Shown piece after piece: positions 1 to 8,194 of a DNA stretch of 34,222 nt. The translations under genes and the position numbers were made by a program. This DNA is from Yoonia sp. (GTDB taxonomy: Bacteria; Pseudomonadota; Alphaproteobacteria; Rhodobacterales; Rhodobacteraceae). The stretch spans positions 1 to 34,222 of the forward strand of contig NZ_JANQTS010000113.1 of the NCBI RefSeq assembly GCF_030731595.1, read 5' to 3'. Under the pieces are notes generated by a model. It ran no database searches. It was not told the DNA's origin and saw nothing but the letters and a program-made list of their open reading frames with translations. How positions within the stretch are numbered: the first letter of the stretch is position 1; every line of letters starts with the position of its first letter.

Positions 1-53
1 GTACCGGCCTGTCACGCCGGGGGTCGCGGGTTCGAGCCCCGTCAACCGCGCCA
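1..53 (+). tRNA. tRNA-Asp (anticodon GTC), 3' part, cut by window start
   Basis: The anticodon stem CCGGC/GCCGG (4-8 with 16-20) encloses a loop with GTC at 11-13, which reads Asp codons. The T arm is GCGGG (26-30), loop TTCGAGC (31-37) and CCCGT (38-42). The 3' acceptor strand is CAACCGC (43-49), followed by discriminator G50 and an encoded CCA (51-53). The D arm and the 5' acceptor strand lie upstream of the window. Confidence 0.95.
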
Positions 54-441
54 TTTTCCCGATTTGCTGTCAAAAACATGCGTCTGGTTTCCTGCGCCTT
101 TTTTGCCGTGCCCTGCGCACCGCTACGCAGTTCCCTGTGGGGCGCGCCAAGGTCAGAGCCGGAAAATCAGGCAAGCCTGATGCCGACGGTGCCTTTGCCG
201 GCAACACTTGAAGCTGATCCGCCAGCGCGCGCGCAAGCCGACCGAAAGCAATCCGCAAAGATCGTTTCCGAATATGCGATAAGGCGCAGCCCCAGTCGGG
301 ATTGTTGTAATGTCTGAGATTAGCAGTTGCGCAATTGTCGCTTAATGTTTGAAAATTAGCGTAAAAACTTCACTCAGCCATTGAAGTGGACTAAATCTCG
401 CACAGATTTGGTTCGGTTTTAAACATTTTATTGGTAGGGTA
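54..441. other. Spacer between tRNA-Asp and the kinase gene; no gene supported
   Basis: These 388 bases contain only short open frames (60-80 codons) with arginine- or proline-rich, low-complexity translations that resemble no family I know. The second half, from about 300, turns AT-rich. It should hold the promoter of the kinase gene at 442, including the dyad listed at 393-409. No T-rich hairpin terminator is evident directly after the tRNA. Confidence 0.5.
393..409. promoter_or_regulatory. Perfect 6-bp dyad upstream of the kinase gene (operator candidate)
   Basis: AAATCT (393-398), a 5-nt spacer and AGATTT (404-409) form a perfect inverted repeat. It sits about 32 bases before the ATG at 442, inside an AT-rich stretch. 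Position and symmetry fit a repressor site or a small 5'-leader hairpin. No regulator is recognised. Confidence 0.25.
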
Positions 442-2067
442 ATGCAACCAACGCGTGTCTTAGGTGTTGATCAGGATAGTTTTGCCTCTGGCGAAGCTCT
501 GGCCGCTGGCGCGCTGTTGAACGGCGGTAACTATGTTGTAGAGCGATCGCTGGGACAGGGTGGTTTTGGTATCACCTACCTCGCAAAAGATCTGCAACTC
601 GAACGTTATGTCGTTATAAAAGAGTGCTTTCCCGAAAGCATCTGCTACCGCGATGGCCTTGATCTTGCTGTCCGCTCACCAAGCCATGGCCCGCATTTTA
701 GCAAATGCGTCGAAATGTTTGTCCGTGAGGCGCGCAGTATTGCGCGGCTGTCGCATCCCAATATTGTCAATGTCTATGCCATCTTTGAAGAGAACAAGAC
801 GGCCTACATGGTTCTTGATCTGATTGATGGTGCCGATTTGCTGGACATCATCGAAGAGCATGATCGAACGTTCACCCCTGACGAGATCGAGTTAATTCTG
901 ACGGATATCCTGAGTGCACTCACGGTTGTTCATGATCAGAACCTTCTGCATCGTGATATTTCGCCAGACAATATCCTGCTGTCTGACAGTGGTCGCCCAA
1001 CACTGATCGATTTTGGTTCTGCGCGCGAATTTGCCTCGGAACGCACAAGAGTGAACACATCGCTCTTGTTCGTGAAGGACGGATATTCGCCTTTCGAGTT
1101 TTACGTTTCAGGGGCTGCGCATAGTCCGGCAAGCGATCTTTATGCGTTGGGCGGGACGATCTATCACCTTGTCGCTGGTGAAGCGCCTCCCAGCAGCCAG
1201 TTCCGCAGCGCAGAACTGCAAGCGGAACGGCCGGACCCCTGCGTGCCTCTGGCTGGTCGGTTTGAGGGTTACAAGAGCGGTTTTCTCGAGTCGGTCGACA
1301 AGGCGCTCTCTTTGGTACCGTCGAAACGGATTCAAACCACGCGGGATTGGCTCAAACTGCTCGCGACCAATGATGTCGTGCGCAGATCGGTCACCGAAAC
1401 CCCAAGCCCACAACAGCCGACCTCGCTGGGTGAGCTTGTTTCGCAAACCAACAAAGAGGTGTTGGGCGCGCAACCGGTGGCCCGCCCTGAACCTCTCCGC
1501 CGTAATGAATACGCCGTTGATCTGGGGCAACAGCCGGTTTGGCGCGATGAATTCAATCGCGAAACTGAAGAGTTGCTTGCCAAGACGGATCTGACGGAAC
1601 TGGACGACGCGGAAGACAGCGAGATATTTGAAACTGTCGCAGACATTCCAGAGGCCCAAGAGCAAGTGATGCAGGGCCGCCATGCTGCACAGCAAAGCGC
1701 GGATGTAAGATCGGCACAATCGGAAATCGCTGCCTATTATCAGGCCAAGGACACGCGCAAATCGCGACGCCGCAGATCTGGCAATCCGGGGCCGCTTTAT
1801 ATTTTTATCGGCTTCTTTGTAGTCATCTTGGCCTCATTCATCGCAGTCAACCAGGAACGGATGAAAGAAGATGGCAGCTGGACCGTCGTGTTTTCTCTTC
1901 AAGGTTTTTGCCGCAGTGATTTCTTTCAGACGTACTCGCCGATCGAGATCAGCTGTGAAGGACGGCAAGACGTTCGCAGAATAGATTTGAATGATCGTGA
2001 CATGATCCTTCAACTTAACAAAAATGTCCGAACTCCGGGAAGCAATTCACTCATCCCGCAACCGTAA
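442..2067 (+). CDS. Transmembrane eukaryotic-like serine/threonine protein kinase
   Basis: A Hanks-type kinase domain (about residues 33-310) shows every catalytic element. These are the glycine loop GQGGFG (38-43), Lys60 in VIKE, helix-C Glu96, the catalytic loop HRDISPDN (170-177), DFG (191-193) and SDLYALG (231-237). The GGFGITY...IKECFPE wording is typical of a bacterial subgroup of these kinases. A polar linker of roughly 130 residues ends in a basic KSRRRR patch, followed by one membrane helix (about 452-472) and a C-terminal region of about 65 residues. By the positive-inside rule the kinase should be cytoplasmic and the tail periplasmic. The short tail matches no sensor domain I know (no PASTA, no WD repeats) and contains two cysteines. 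No PP2C phosphatase or FHA protein lies nearby, so partner and substrates are unknown. It is convergent with the M20 gene. Kinase identity is firm; the role is open. Confidence 0.93.
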   Translation: MQPTRVLGVDQDSFASGEALAAGALLNGGNYVVERSLGQGGFGITYLAKDLQLERYVVIKECFPESICYRDGLDLAVRSPSHGPHFSKCVEMFVREARSIARLSHPNIVNVYAIFEENKTAYMVLDLIDGADLLDIIEEHDRTFTPDEIELILTDILSALTVVHDQNLLHRDISPDNILLSDSGRPTLIDFGSAREFASERTRVNTSLLFVKDGYSPFEFYVSGAAHSPASDLYALGGTIYHLVAGEAPPSSQFRSAELQAERPDPCVPLAGRFEGYKSGFLESVDKALSLVPSKRIQTTRDWLKLLATNDVVRRSVTETPSPQQPTSLGELVSQTNKEVLGAQPVARPEPLRRNEYAVDLGQQPVWRDEFNRETEELLAKTDLTELDDAEDSEIFETVADIPEAQEQVMQGRHAAQQSADVRSAQSEIAAYYQAKDTRKSRRRRSGNPGPLYIFIGFFVVILASFIAVNQERMKEDGSWTVVFSLQGFCRSDFFQTYSPIEISCEGRQDVRRIDLNDRDMILQLNKNVRTPGSNSLIPQP

Positions 2068-2112
2068 GTCGCGTTCAGAGCCCCGAGAGTGCTGTCTGGC
2101 AAAAGACGTATC

Positions 2113-3486
2113 TTACGCCTTCATTGCATCAAGAATACGCGCCCACGATCTGATGCCCTTGTGGAAGGATGACAGGTCGAACTTTTCGTTTGGCGAGTGC
2201 AAGCCATCGTCGTCTTTGCCAAAGCCGATCAGCATTGTATCCATGTCGAGGATCTCCTTGAAATGCCCCGCGATGGGGATGGAGCCGCCACCGCCGGTAT
2301 AGGCCGCGGCGTTGGGCCATTCATCGGACAGCGCCTTGCGCGCCTGATTGAAGGCCGGATGCGTGGTTGTCATCACAGAGGCCATGTTGGCACTGTGGTC
2401 CTTAAAGCTGACAGTGCAGTCGGCCGGCAGCATGTCTTGCACCATCTTGCGAAAGCTCGCGCGGATTTTCAGCGGGTCCTGCTTGCCCACAAGCCGGAAA
2501 CTGATCTTGGCCGATGCTTTGGATGGCAAGACCGTTTTGAACCCTTCACCGGTATATCCGGACCAAATCCCGTTCACCTCGCAGGTCGGGCGCGACCAGA
2601 TCATTTCCAGTGGACGCCGGCCGACCTCGCCTGCGGGTTCAGAAAGACCCACTTCGCCCAGAAATTTCTTGTGATCGAATTTCAGGTCATCCCAAGCCGC
2701 CGCGAGTTCATTGGAGAGTTCAGGCACCCCGTCATAAAAGCCCGGCACGGTGATACGCCCTTGATCATCGTGCAATGACGCGATGATGCGCGCCAGCACC
2801 CGGGCAGGGTTCATTGCAATCCCGCCATACATCCCCGAATGCAGGTCGCGGTTCGGCCCTGTGATCGTGATCTCTTCGCCCAGAAGCCCGCGCAACTGCG
2901 TCATGATCGACGGCGTGTTTTCATCATAAAGCGACGTGTCCGAAATCAGCGCGATATCGGCGGTCAGTTCTTCGCGGTTGGCTTCCATGAAGGGAACGAG
3001 GGAGGGCGAGCCTGATTCTTCTTCTCCCTCAAAGAACATCGAAATGTTCATCGGCAAGCTGCCGTGGACGGCCTTCCATGCGCGGCAGGCTTCGACAAAG
3101 GTCATCAACTGGCCCTTGTCGTCGGCGGTGCCGCGTCCGCGGATAACCTTACCTTTGGGCGTGTCCTCGATTTGCGGATCAAAGGGGTCACGGTCCCATA
3201 ATTCAAGGGGATCAACCGGTTGTACATCGTAGTGGCCGTAAAACAGGACATGTGGACCTGTGCCGCCTGAATGCGCCACGACCATCGGATGGCCGGGGGT
3301 CGGCCGTTTGCTGACATCGAACCCGATGGAATCCAAATCGGCCACCAGCCAGTCTGCTGCTGTATCGCAATCGCCCTTGTAGGCGGGATCGGTCGAGATC
3401 GACGGAATGCGCAGCAATTCGAACAAACGCTCGGTCGCTTGCGGCAGGTCTGCGTCGATACGGGCGAGGACAGGGTCGAGTGTCAT
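2113..3486 (-). CDS. M20-family dipeptidase/metallopeptidase (CNDP-like)
   Basis: At 457 residues this has the full length of the carnosinase/dipeptidase branch of M20. Di-zinc ligands and catalytic residues are visible: GHYDVQP (His85, Asp87), the bridging Asp in GTADDKG (Asp122), the EEESG segment (general base Glu156, metal ligand Glu157), Asp183 in ISDTSLY, and a C-terminal His in DGLHSPNE. Motif DLHSGMYGG belongs to the inserted lid/dimerisation domain. No signal peptide is seen, so it is probably a cytoplasmic enzyme cleaving dipeptides or related amide substrates; the substrate cannot be read from sequence. The ATG at 3486 fits the family N-terminus. It is convergent with the kinase gene, with a 45-base gap. 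Confidence 0.92.
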   Translation of the reverse strand: MTLDPVLARIDADLPQATERLFELLRIPSISTDPAYKGDCDTAADWLVADLDSIGFDVSKRPTPGHPMVVAHSGGTGPHVLFYGHYDVQPVDPLELWDRDPFDPQIEDTPKGKVIRGRGTADDKGQLMTFVEACRAWKAVHGSLPMNISMFFEGEEESGSPSLVPFMEANREELTADIALISDTSLYDENTPSIMTQLRGLLGEEITITGPNRDLHSGMYGGIAMNPARVLARIIASLHDDQGRITVPGFYDGVPELSNELAAAWDDLKFDHKKFLGEVGLSEPAGEVGRRPLEMIWSRPTCEVNGIWSGYTGEGFKTVLPSKASAKISFRLVGKQDPLKIRASFRKMVQDMLPADCTVSFKDHSANMASVMTTTHPAFNQARKALSDEWPNAAAYTGGGGSIPIAGHFKEILDMDTMLIGFGKDDDGLHSPNEKFDLSSFHKGIRSWARILDAMKA

Positions 3487-3584
3487 GGGGGCGGCCTTTT
3501 TGAGAGGGGTTTGGCCGCAAGGTTGTCCTCTTTACACGAGAGGTCAAGGCGATGTGCTGAAAGATCCAGTTGAAAATATCTCAA

Positions 3585-3604
3585 TTCCCGCGCGAGCGCG
3601 GGAA
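3585..3604. repeat. Perfect 8-bp GC-rich hairpin in the 3487-3728 spacer
   Basis: TTCCCGCG (3585-3592), loop CGAG, CGCGGGAA (3597-3604). It lies about 100 bases upstream of the M20 start and about 125 bases after the stop of the small membrane protein gene; both genes are on the minus strand. On that strand it is followed by TTGAGATATTTTC, which is only loosely T-rich. It could be a weak terminator separating the two genes or a leader hairpin. Confidence 0.4.
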
Positions 3605-3728
3605 AACGGGTGGCACTATGACTTTCCTCGTCGCGGTCGATCCGCTGAAACCCGACTTGGCGAGAGAGGCTCTGCATCGCGGTCGTCTTGCGCCACCTGT
3701 CCGCACAAGTTGACGGCTTGCTTGTGCC

Positions 3729-4058
3729 TCAGACAGAAACGGCCAGCAGGCCTGCAACGACCAATGCAGCCCCGGTCGCTTGCCGCAGACCAAAACCTTC
3801 ACCGATCATGGCGGCGTATAGCAGCACCAGTATCGTCTCGGAGGCGACAATTGTGATGTAGACAATCGACAGATCGGTTTTGCGCAGCAAGGCGATCTCG
3901 GCAAGAACGGCCACGACAAGCCCCAAGATCAGAAGCGCGGCCCCCATTGGGACAGTATCCTGTGAAACCAGCTTCATGCCGACGGTCGCGAGCGTGTAGC
4001 TCAGCGCCGTAATCAAGATCAGAACAGGTGCTGAAACCAAGGGCAAAAACTGGGTCAT
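3729..4058 (-). CDS. Small four-helix membrane protein, SMR/EamA-like
   Basis: This is 109 residues with four hydrophobic helices, the size and layout of the small multidrug resistance (SMR) family. The GMK turn after helix 1 (27-29) and the C-terminal GAALVVAGLL helix resemble SMR/EamA proteins. By my hand alignment to EmrE, the membrane glutamate needed for proton-coupled drug export (Glu14 in EmrE) falls at Tyr21 here, so a classical drug/proton antiporter is doubtful. A small-molecule or lipid-carrier role, or half of an EamA-type transporter, is equally possible. It is single and not paired with a second SMR gene. It is divergent from hemA across a 274-base region with an FNR-like box. 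The ATG is preceded by purine-rich GAGTGAGAAAG. Confidence 0.72.
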   Translation of the reverse strand: MTQFLPLVSAPVLILITALSYTLATVGMKLVSQDTVPMGAALLILGLVVAVLAEIALLRKTDLSIVYITIVASETILVLLYAAMIGEGFGLRQATGAALVVAGLLAVSV

Positions 4059-4168
4059 TGGGCTTTCTCACTCTTGAACCGGCATTCCGAACACATCCGG
4101 AGCCTGTTGCGATCCTGCGAGAGAGCATGGCTTTACGTAAAGTCAGGTTTTCCATTCCTGCCCATTTA

Positions 4169-4182
4169 TTGATCCAGATCAC
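4169..4182. promoter_or_regulatory. FNR/FnrL-type binding site in the hemA upstream region
   Basis: TTGAT-CCAG-ATCAC matches the FNR consensus TTGAT-N4-ATCAA except for the last base. In Rhodobacter sphaeroides hemA is known to respond to oxygen through FnrL, so the site fits the gene. Its centre is at 4175.5, 157 bases before the hemA GTG. A class II arrangement (centre at -41.5) would start transcription near 4217, with CCTAGA at 4204-4209 as a weak -10. It is equally near the divergent membrane protein gene, so it might act on both. The remaining 4059-4332 spacer shows nothing else I recognise. Confidence 0.72.
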
Positions 4183-4332
4183 GGTTGTGTATTTTTGACT
4201 GGCCTAGAAAAGCAGCAGGGCAGCGACAGTTTGTAGCGTCTTGTTCGGGGGCGATCTGCCCTATATGCAGCTTAGAACGATTCAAAGCCCGAGTCCTTGT
4301 GGCTTTGAGACGACAAGAAGAAGGACGTATCA

Positions 4333-5556
4333 GTGGATTATACCGCCCAACTGGACACAGCGATCAGCCGTTTGCACCAAGAAGGCCGTTACCGGACCTT
4401 TATCGATATCGAGCGCAAGCGCGGACAGTTTCCGCATGCGACATGGCGCAAGCCTGACGGATCCGAAGCGCCTGTGACCGTCTGGTGCGGCAATGACTAT
4501 CTGGGGATGGGCCAACATCCTGTCGTGCTGGCGGCCATGCATGAAGCGATTGACGCCACAGGTGCCGGCTCTGGCGGCACGCGCAATATTTCCGGGACAA
4601 CCGTCTATCACAAACGGCTGGAAGCGGAACTTGCCGATCTTCACCGCAAGGAAGCCGCGCTGCTCTTTACCTCGGCCTATATCGCCAATGACGCGACATT
4701 ATCCACACTGCCCAAATTGTTTCCCGGCCTGATCATCTATTCCGACGCGCTGAACCATGCCTCGATGATCGAAGGCGTCCGCCGCAATGGTGGGGCCAAG
4801 CGTATTTTCCGCCACAATGATGTGGCGCATCTGCGCGAACTGCTGGCCGCAGACGATCCTGCCGCCCCCAAAATCATCGCCTTTGAATCGATCTATTCCA
4901 TGGACGGGGATTTCGCGCCGATTGAAGCCATCTGTGATCTGGCCAATGAGTTCGGCGCGCTGACATATATCGACGAAGTGCATGCGGTGGGGATGTACGG
5001 CCCGCGCGGGGCTGGCGTGGCAGAGCGTGACGGGTTGATGGGCCGCATCGACATCATCAACGGCACTCTGGCCAAAGCCTACGGGGTGATGGGTGGTTAC
5101 ATCGCGGCATCTGCAAAAATGTGTGATGCGATACGCTCCTATGCGCCGGGCTTCATCTTTACGACATCGCTGCCGCCTGCGGTTGCGGCAGGTGCGGCAG
5201 CCAGTGTCGCGCATTTGAAGACGGATCAGGACTTGCGCGCCCAGCACCAGACACAGGCGAAAATCCTCAAACTGCGGCTCAAGGGGCTGGGCTTGCCGAT
5301 CATTGATCATGGCAGTCACATCGTGCCGCTGATCGTGGGCGACCCTGTTCACACCAAAAAACTGTCCGACATGCTGCTCTCCGAGTTTGGCATCTACGTG
5401 CAGCCAATCAACTTCCCAACAGTGCCGCGCGGCACCGAGCGGTTGCGCTTTACACCCTCGCCAGTACACGGCCCTCGTGAACTAGATGCTTTAGTAGGCG
5501 CTTTGGATGGCCTTTGGTCACATTGTGCGCTGAATCGTGCTGAGTTGGCAGGCTAA
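4333..5556 (+). CDS. hemA: 5-aminolevulinate synthase (ALAS)
   Basis: This cytoplasmic PLP enzyme condenses glycine and succinyl-CoA to 5-aminolevulinate, the first step of tetrapyrrole (heme, bacteriochlorophyll, B12) synthesis by the C4 route used in Alphaproteobacteria. The protein is 407 residues, the same length as Rhodobacter HemA. Visible features are [10 protein letters not shown] (79-88), Asp214 and His217 in YIDEVHAVG, and the PLP lysine Lys248 in GTLAKAYG. The C-terminal [15 protein letters not shown] segment is typical of ALAS rather than of KBL or BioF. The start is GTG at 4333, after an AAGAAGGA ribosome site (4316-4323). An FNR-like box lies upstream. It appears monocistronic; the RodZ-like gene follows after 116 bases. 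Confidence 0.97.
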   Translation: MDYTAQLDTAISRLHQEGRYRTFIDIERKRGQFPHATWRKPDGSEAPVTVWCGNDYLGMGQHPVVLAAMHEAIDATGAGSGGTRNISGTTVYHKRLEAELADLHRKEAALLFTSAYIANDATLSTLPKLFPGLIIYSDALNHASMIEGVRRNGGAKRIFRHNDVAHLRELLAADDPAAPKIIAFESIYSMDGDFAPIEAICDLANEFGALTYIDEVHAVGMYGPRGAGVAERDGLMGRIDIINGTLAKAYGVMGGYIAASAKMCDAIRSYAPGFIFTTSLPPAVAAGAAASVAHLKTDQDLRAQHQTQAKILKLRLKGLGLPIIDHGSHIVPLIVGDPVHTKKLSDMLLSEFGIYVQPINFPTVPRGTERLRFTPSPVHGPRELDALVGALDGLWSHCALNRAELAG

Positions 5557-5592
5557 GTACTTTTCAGCCTGTGCATAACTCCTGTCGTCGTG

Positions 5593-5648
5593 TTAATTCT
5601 TGTCTAAGTGTTAATGGCGTATCGATTCGTATCATTGTTTACACTTAG
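5593..5648. promoter_or_regulatory. Repeat-rich region upstream of rodZ: dyad and possible CtrA-like half-sites
   Basis: CTAAGTGT (5604-5611) and ACACTTAG (5641-5648) are perfect inverted 8-mers, 29 bases apart and ending 24 bases before the rodZ ATG. GTGTTAAT also occurs twice as a direct repeat (5590-5597 and 5608-5615). TTAA-N7-CTAA (5593-5607) is one base away from the alphaproteobacterial CtrA consensus TTAA-N7-TTAA. These could be regulator sites or a leader hairpin. CtrA binding is only an inference from the pattern. Confidence 0.35.
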
Positions 5649-5672
5649 GGGCATTAAGCGACGGGACAGTCG

Positions 5673-6866
5673 ATGATCGGGAAGACCTTCAAGCGTGCGG
5701 AGGAGTCTGAGGACGTTCAAGCCAAAGGGTTTGACGACTACGAACTGCGGCTTGGTGACCTGATGCGCGGCGAGCGCGCGACAATGGGCAAAAGCCTTTT
5801 GGATGTGCAGCGCGAACTCAAGATCAAGGCGGCCTATATCGCAGCCATTGAAAACGCAGACCCCTCGGCATTCGATACCCCGGGCTTTATTGCTGGTTAC
5901 GTGCGGTCCTATGCGCGGTACCTGAATATGGACCCCGATCAAGCCTTTGCCGCATTCTGCGCAGAAAGTGGGTTTGCCACGGCCCATGGGATGTCAGCCG
6001 AGGCGTCGTCGCTGAAGGGCAAGAGTTTCGATCCTTCGGCCGTGCCACTTGGCAAAGATATTTTTTCGGCTTCCGCGACACCTTTCATTCCGGCAGGCGA
6101 TGCCGTCCTTTCTGGTATTCAGCCGCGTGCGGTGGGATCAGTTCTGGTGCTGGTCGCGCTGATCAGCGGACTTGGCTATGGCGGTTGGACCGTGTTGCAA
6201 GAGGTGCAGAAGGTACAGTTTGCGCCGGTCGATCAGACCCCTGTCGTTGTCTCTGACCTTGATCCTTTGGCGGGTGTGACCAACGCCATCGAGGTAGGTG
6301 ATGCTCTTGCCGGATTGGAAGCGCCTTCCGCTGCGGCTTTTGACCGTTTGTATCGTCCGCAGGCGCTTGACGTGCCGGTGCTTGTTGCCCGTGACGCGCC
6401 GATCTCCACGCTCCGGCCGGGCACGATTGGCGCCTTGGTCCCCGATGCGGGCATTCCCGCGACGGCTGTGACCGAAATCGCAGGCCTTGACCTGCCCGAG
6501 GGACCTGCCGTGCAGGTCGTTGAACCGGATGTGCCAGAGCTTCAGCTTGTGGCTGTGCGTCCGGCTTGGGTGCGGGTGCGTGCTGCGGATGGCACCGTGA
6601 TTTTTGAAGGCGTTATGGAACCGGGACAGAACTTTGTTATTCCGGCCACCGAAGAACCTGCAACGCTGCGTGTGGGCGAAAGCGGTGCGATGTATTTTGC
6701 GGTGAACGGCGTGCACTACGGGCCTGTGGGTCCGGCAGGTGTCGTGACATCCGATGTCGCCTTGACCGTCGCAAGCCTGACCGAGACCTACCAGATTGCG
6801 GATCTGGCTGCGGACAACGATCTGGCACAGATCGTCAATGTCGCCGAAGCGGTCGTGGACGAATAA
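5673..6866 (+). CDS. rodZ: RodZ-like protein: cytoplasmic HTH domain, one membrane helix, DUF4115 C-terminus
   Basis: The order is that of RodZ. A Cro/C1-type helix-turn-helix spans about residues 24-90, with the family motif of LRLGDLMRGERATMGKSL followed by YIAAIEN and a GFIAGYVRSYARYL segment. A single membrane helix follows (about 153-174). After an acidic/proline linker, a periplasmic beta domain (about 288-368) contains the RPAWVRVRAADG and FVIPATEE stretches of DUF4115. RodZ links MreB filaments to the elongation machinery, where the HTH contacts MreB rather than DNA. MreB itself is outside the window. Downstream at 78 bases is ispG, a neighbour often seen for this family. The sequence is diverged from enterobacterial RodZ, so exact function is inferred. 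Confidence 0.85.
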   Translation: MIGKTFKRAEESEDVQAKGFDDYELRLGDLMRGERATMGKSLLDVQRELKIKAAYIAAIENADPSAFDTPGFIAGYVRSYARYLNMDPDQAFAAFCAESGFATAHGMSAEASSLKGKSFDPSAVPLGKDIFSASATPFIPAGDAVLSGIQPRAVGSVLVLVALISGLGYGGWTVLQEVQKVQFAPVDQTPVVVSDLDPLAGVTNAIEVGDALAGLEAPSAAAFDRLYRPQALDVPVLVARDAPISTLRPGTIGALVPDAGIPATAVTEIAGLDLPEGPAVQVVEPDVPELQLVAVRPAWVRVRAADGTVIFEGVMEPGQNFVIPATEEPATLRVGESGAMYFAVNGVHYGPVGPAGVVTSDVALTVASLTETYQIADLAADNDLAQIVNVAEAVVDE

Positions 6867-6944
6867 TCGCATCCGCATCTGCTTGCTGAGATCGGTTTTG
6901 CTGCTTAGGTTGGGGTCAAATGACCTGAATTCGAAAGCAGTCTG

Positions 6945-8069
6945 ATGTCGATGAACCATATCCGCCCTTGGCGTAACATCTATCGCCGGAAATCCCGTCA
7001 GATCATGGTTGGCAATGTCCCCGTCGGAGGGGATGCGCCGATTTCGGTGCAGACCATGACCAATACGCTCACAACGGATGTGAAAGGCACAATCGCGCAG
7101 ATTCAGGCTGCGGCCGATGCAGGCGCCGATATCGTGCGGGTCTCTGTGCCTGACGAGGCTTCAAGTGCCGCACTGAAACTGATCGTGCCCGAAGTCTCTG
7201 TGCCGATCGTGGCCGATATCCATTTTCACTATAAGCGCGGGATCGAAGCGGCAGAGGCGGGGGCTGCCTGCCTGCGGATCAACCCCGGTAACATCGGCGA
7301 CGAGAAGCGCGTCAAAGAGGTGATCAGGGCCGCGCGCGACAATAACTGTTCGATCCGGATCGGCGTGAATGCGGGCTCCCTGGAAAAGCATCTGCTGGAT
7401 AAATACGGCGAGCCGTGCCCCGATGCGATGGTCGAAAGCGGTCTCGATCATATCAAGATTTTGCAGGACAATGATTTTCACGAATTCAAGATATCCTGCA
7501 AAGCCTCTGACGTGTTCATGGCCGCTGCCGCCTATCAGCAGTTGGCAGAGGCCACCGATGCGCCGATCCACCTTGGCATCACCGAAGCAGGAGGATTGAT
7601 CAGCGGCACCGTCAAATCCGCCATCGGCATGGGCAATCTGCTGTGGATGGGGATCGGCGATACGATCCGTGTTTCGCTCTCTGCCGATCCGGTGGAAGAG
7701 GTGAAGATGGGCTTTGAGATCCTCAAATCCTTGGGCCTGCGCCACCGCGGTGTGAACATCATTTCCTGCCCGTCCTGCGCGCGGCAGGGCTTTGACGTGA
7801 TCAAGACGGTCGAGGCTTTGGAAAAGCGGCTCGAGCATATCAAGACGCCGATGTCGCTGTCGATTATCGGCTGTGTGGTGAACGGCCCCGGAGAGGCGCT
7901 GATGACCGACGTGGGCTTTACGGGCGGCGGTGCCGGATCTGGGATGGTCTATCTGGCGGGTAAGCAAAGTCACAAGCAATCCAACGATGACATGATCGAA
8001 CATATCGTGGCGCAGGTGGAAAAGAAGGCCGCCGAGCTGGAAGCGCAGAACGACTTGGCCGCGGAGTAA
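6945..8069 (+). CDS. ispG: 4-hydroxy-3-methylbut-2-en-1-yl diphosphate synthase (flavodoxin/ferredoxin)
   Basis: IspG (GcpE) converts methylerythritol cyclodiphosphate to HMBPP, the penultimate step of the MEP isoprenoid pathway. It is a cytoplasmic 4Fe-4S enzyme. The 374-residue protein has the N-terminal TIM barrel ([23 protein letters not shown]) and the C-terminal cluster domain with Cys275, Cys278 ([11 protein letters not shown]), Cys310 and Glu317 ([12 protein letters not shown]). ATG at 6945 is used; a second in-frame ATG at 6951 is possible. It probably shares a transcript with rodZ. Isoprenoid precursors feed undecaprenyl phosphate, which links it loosely to the wall genes around it. 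Confidence 0.97.
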   Translation: MSMNHIRPWRNIYRRKSRQIMVGNVPVGGDAPISVQTMTNTLTTDVKGTIAQIQAAADAGADIVRVSVPDEASSAALKLIVPEVSVPIVADIHFHYKRGIEAAEAGAACLRINPGNIGDEKRVKEVIRAARDNNCSIRIGVNAGSLEKHLLDKYGEPCPDAMVESGLDHIKILQDNDFHEFKISCKASDVFMAAAAYQQLAEATDAPIHLGITEAGGLISGTVKSAIGMGNLLWMGIGDTIRVSLSADPVEEVKMGFEILKSLGLRHRGVNIISCPSCARQGFDVIKTVEALEKRLEHIKTPMSLSIIGCVVNGPGEALMTDVGFTGGGAGSGMVYLAGKQSHKQSNDDMIEHIVAQVEKKAAELEAQNDLAAE

Positions 8070-8194
8070 AGTGGCGCAAGATCCACCTTATCCTTTTCAA
8101 ACCGAGGCCAATTCCGCCGTCCGTATGCCGTCTTCGGCATTGACGCCACCCACTTTGCGCGGGCAAACAGGCGTCAAAACAAGCGAGGCAGGCC

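Noticed and set aside
70-317. Short frames in the tRNA-kinase spacer on both strands
   Set aside because: They overlap each other, lack ribosome sites and have low-complexity Arg/Pro/Ala content with no resemblance to known proteins.
5966-6959. Antisense frame opposite rodZ (6138-6959), His/Arg-rich
   Set aside because: It is a shadow of the RodZ-like gene with no start signal and no recognisable domain.
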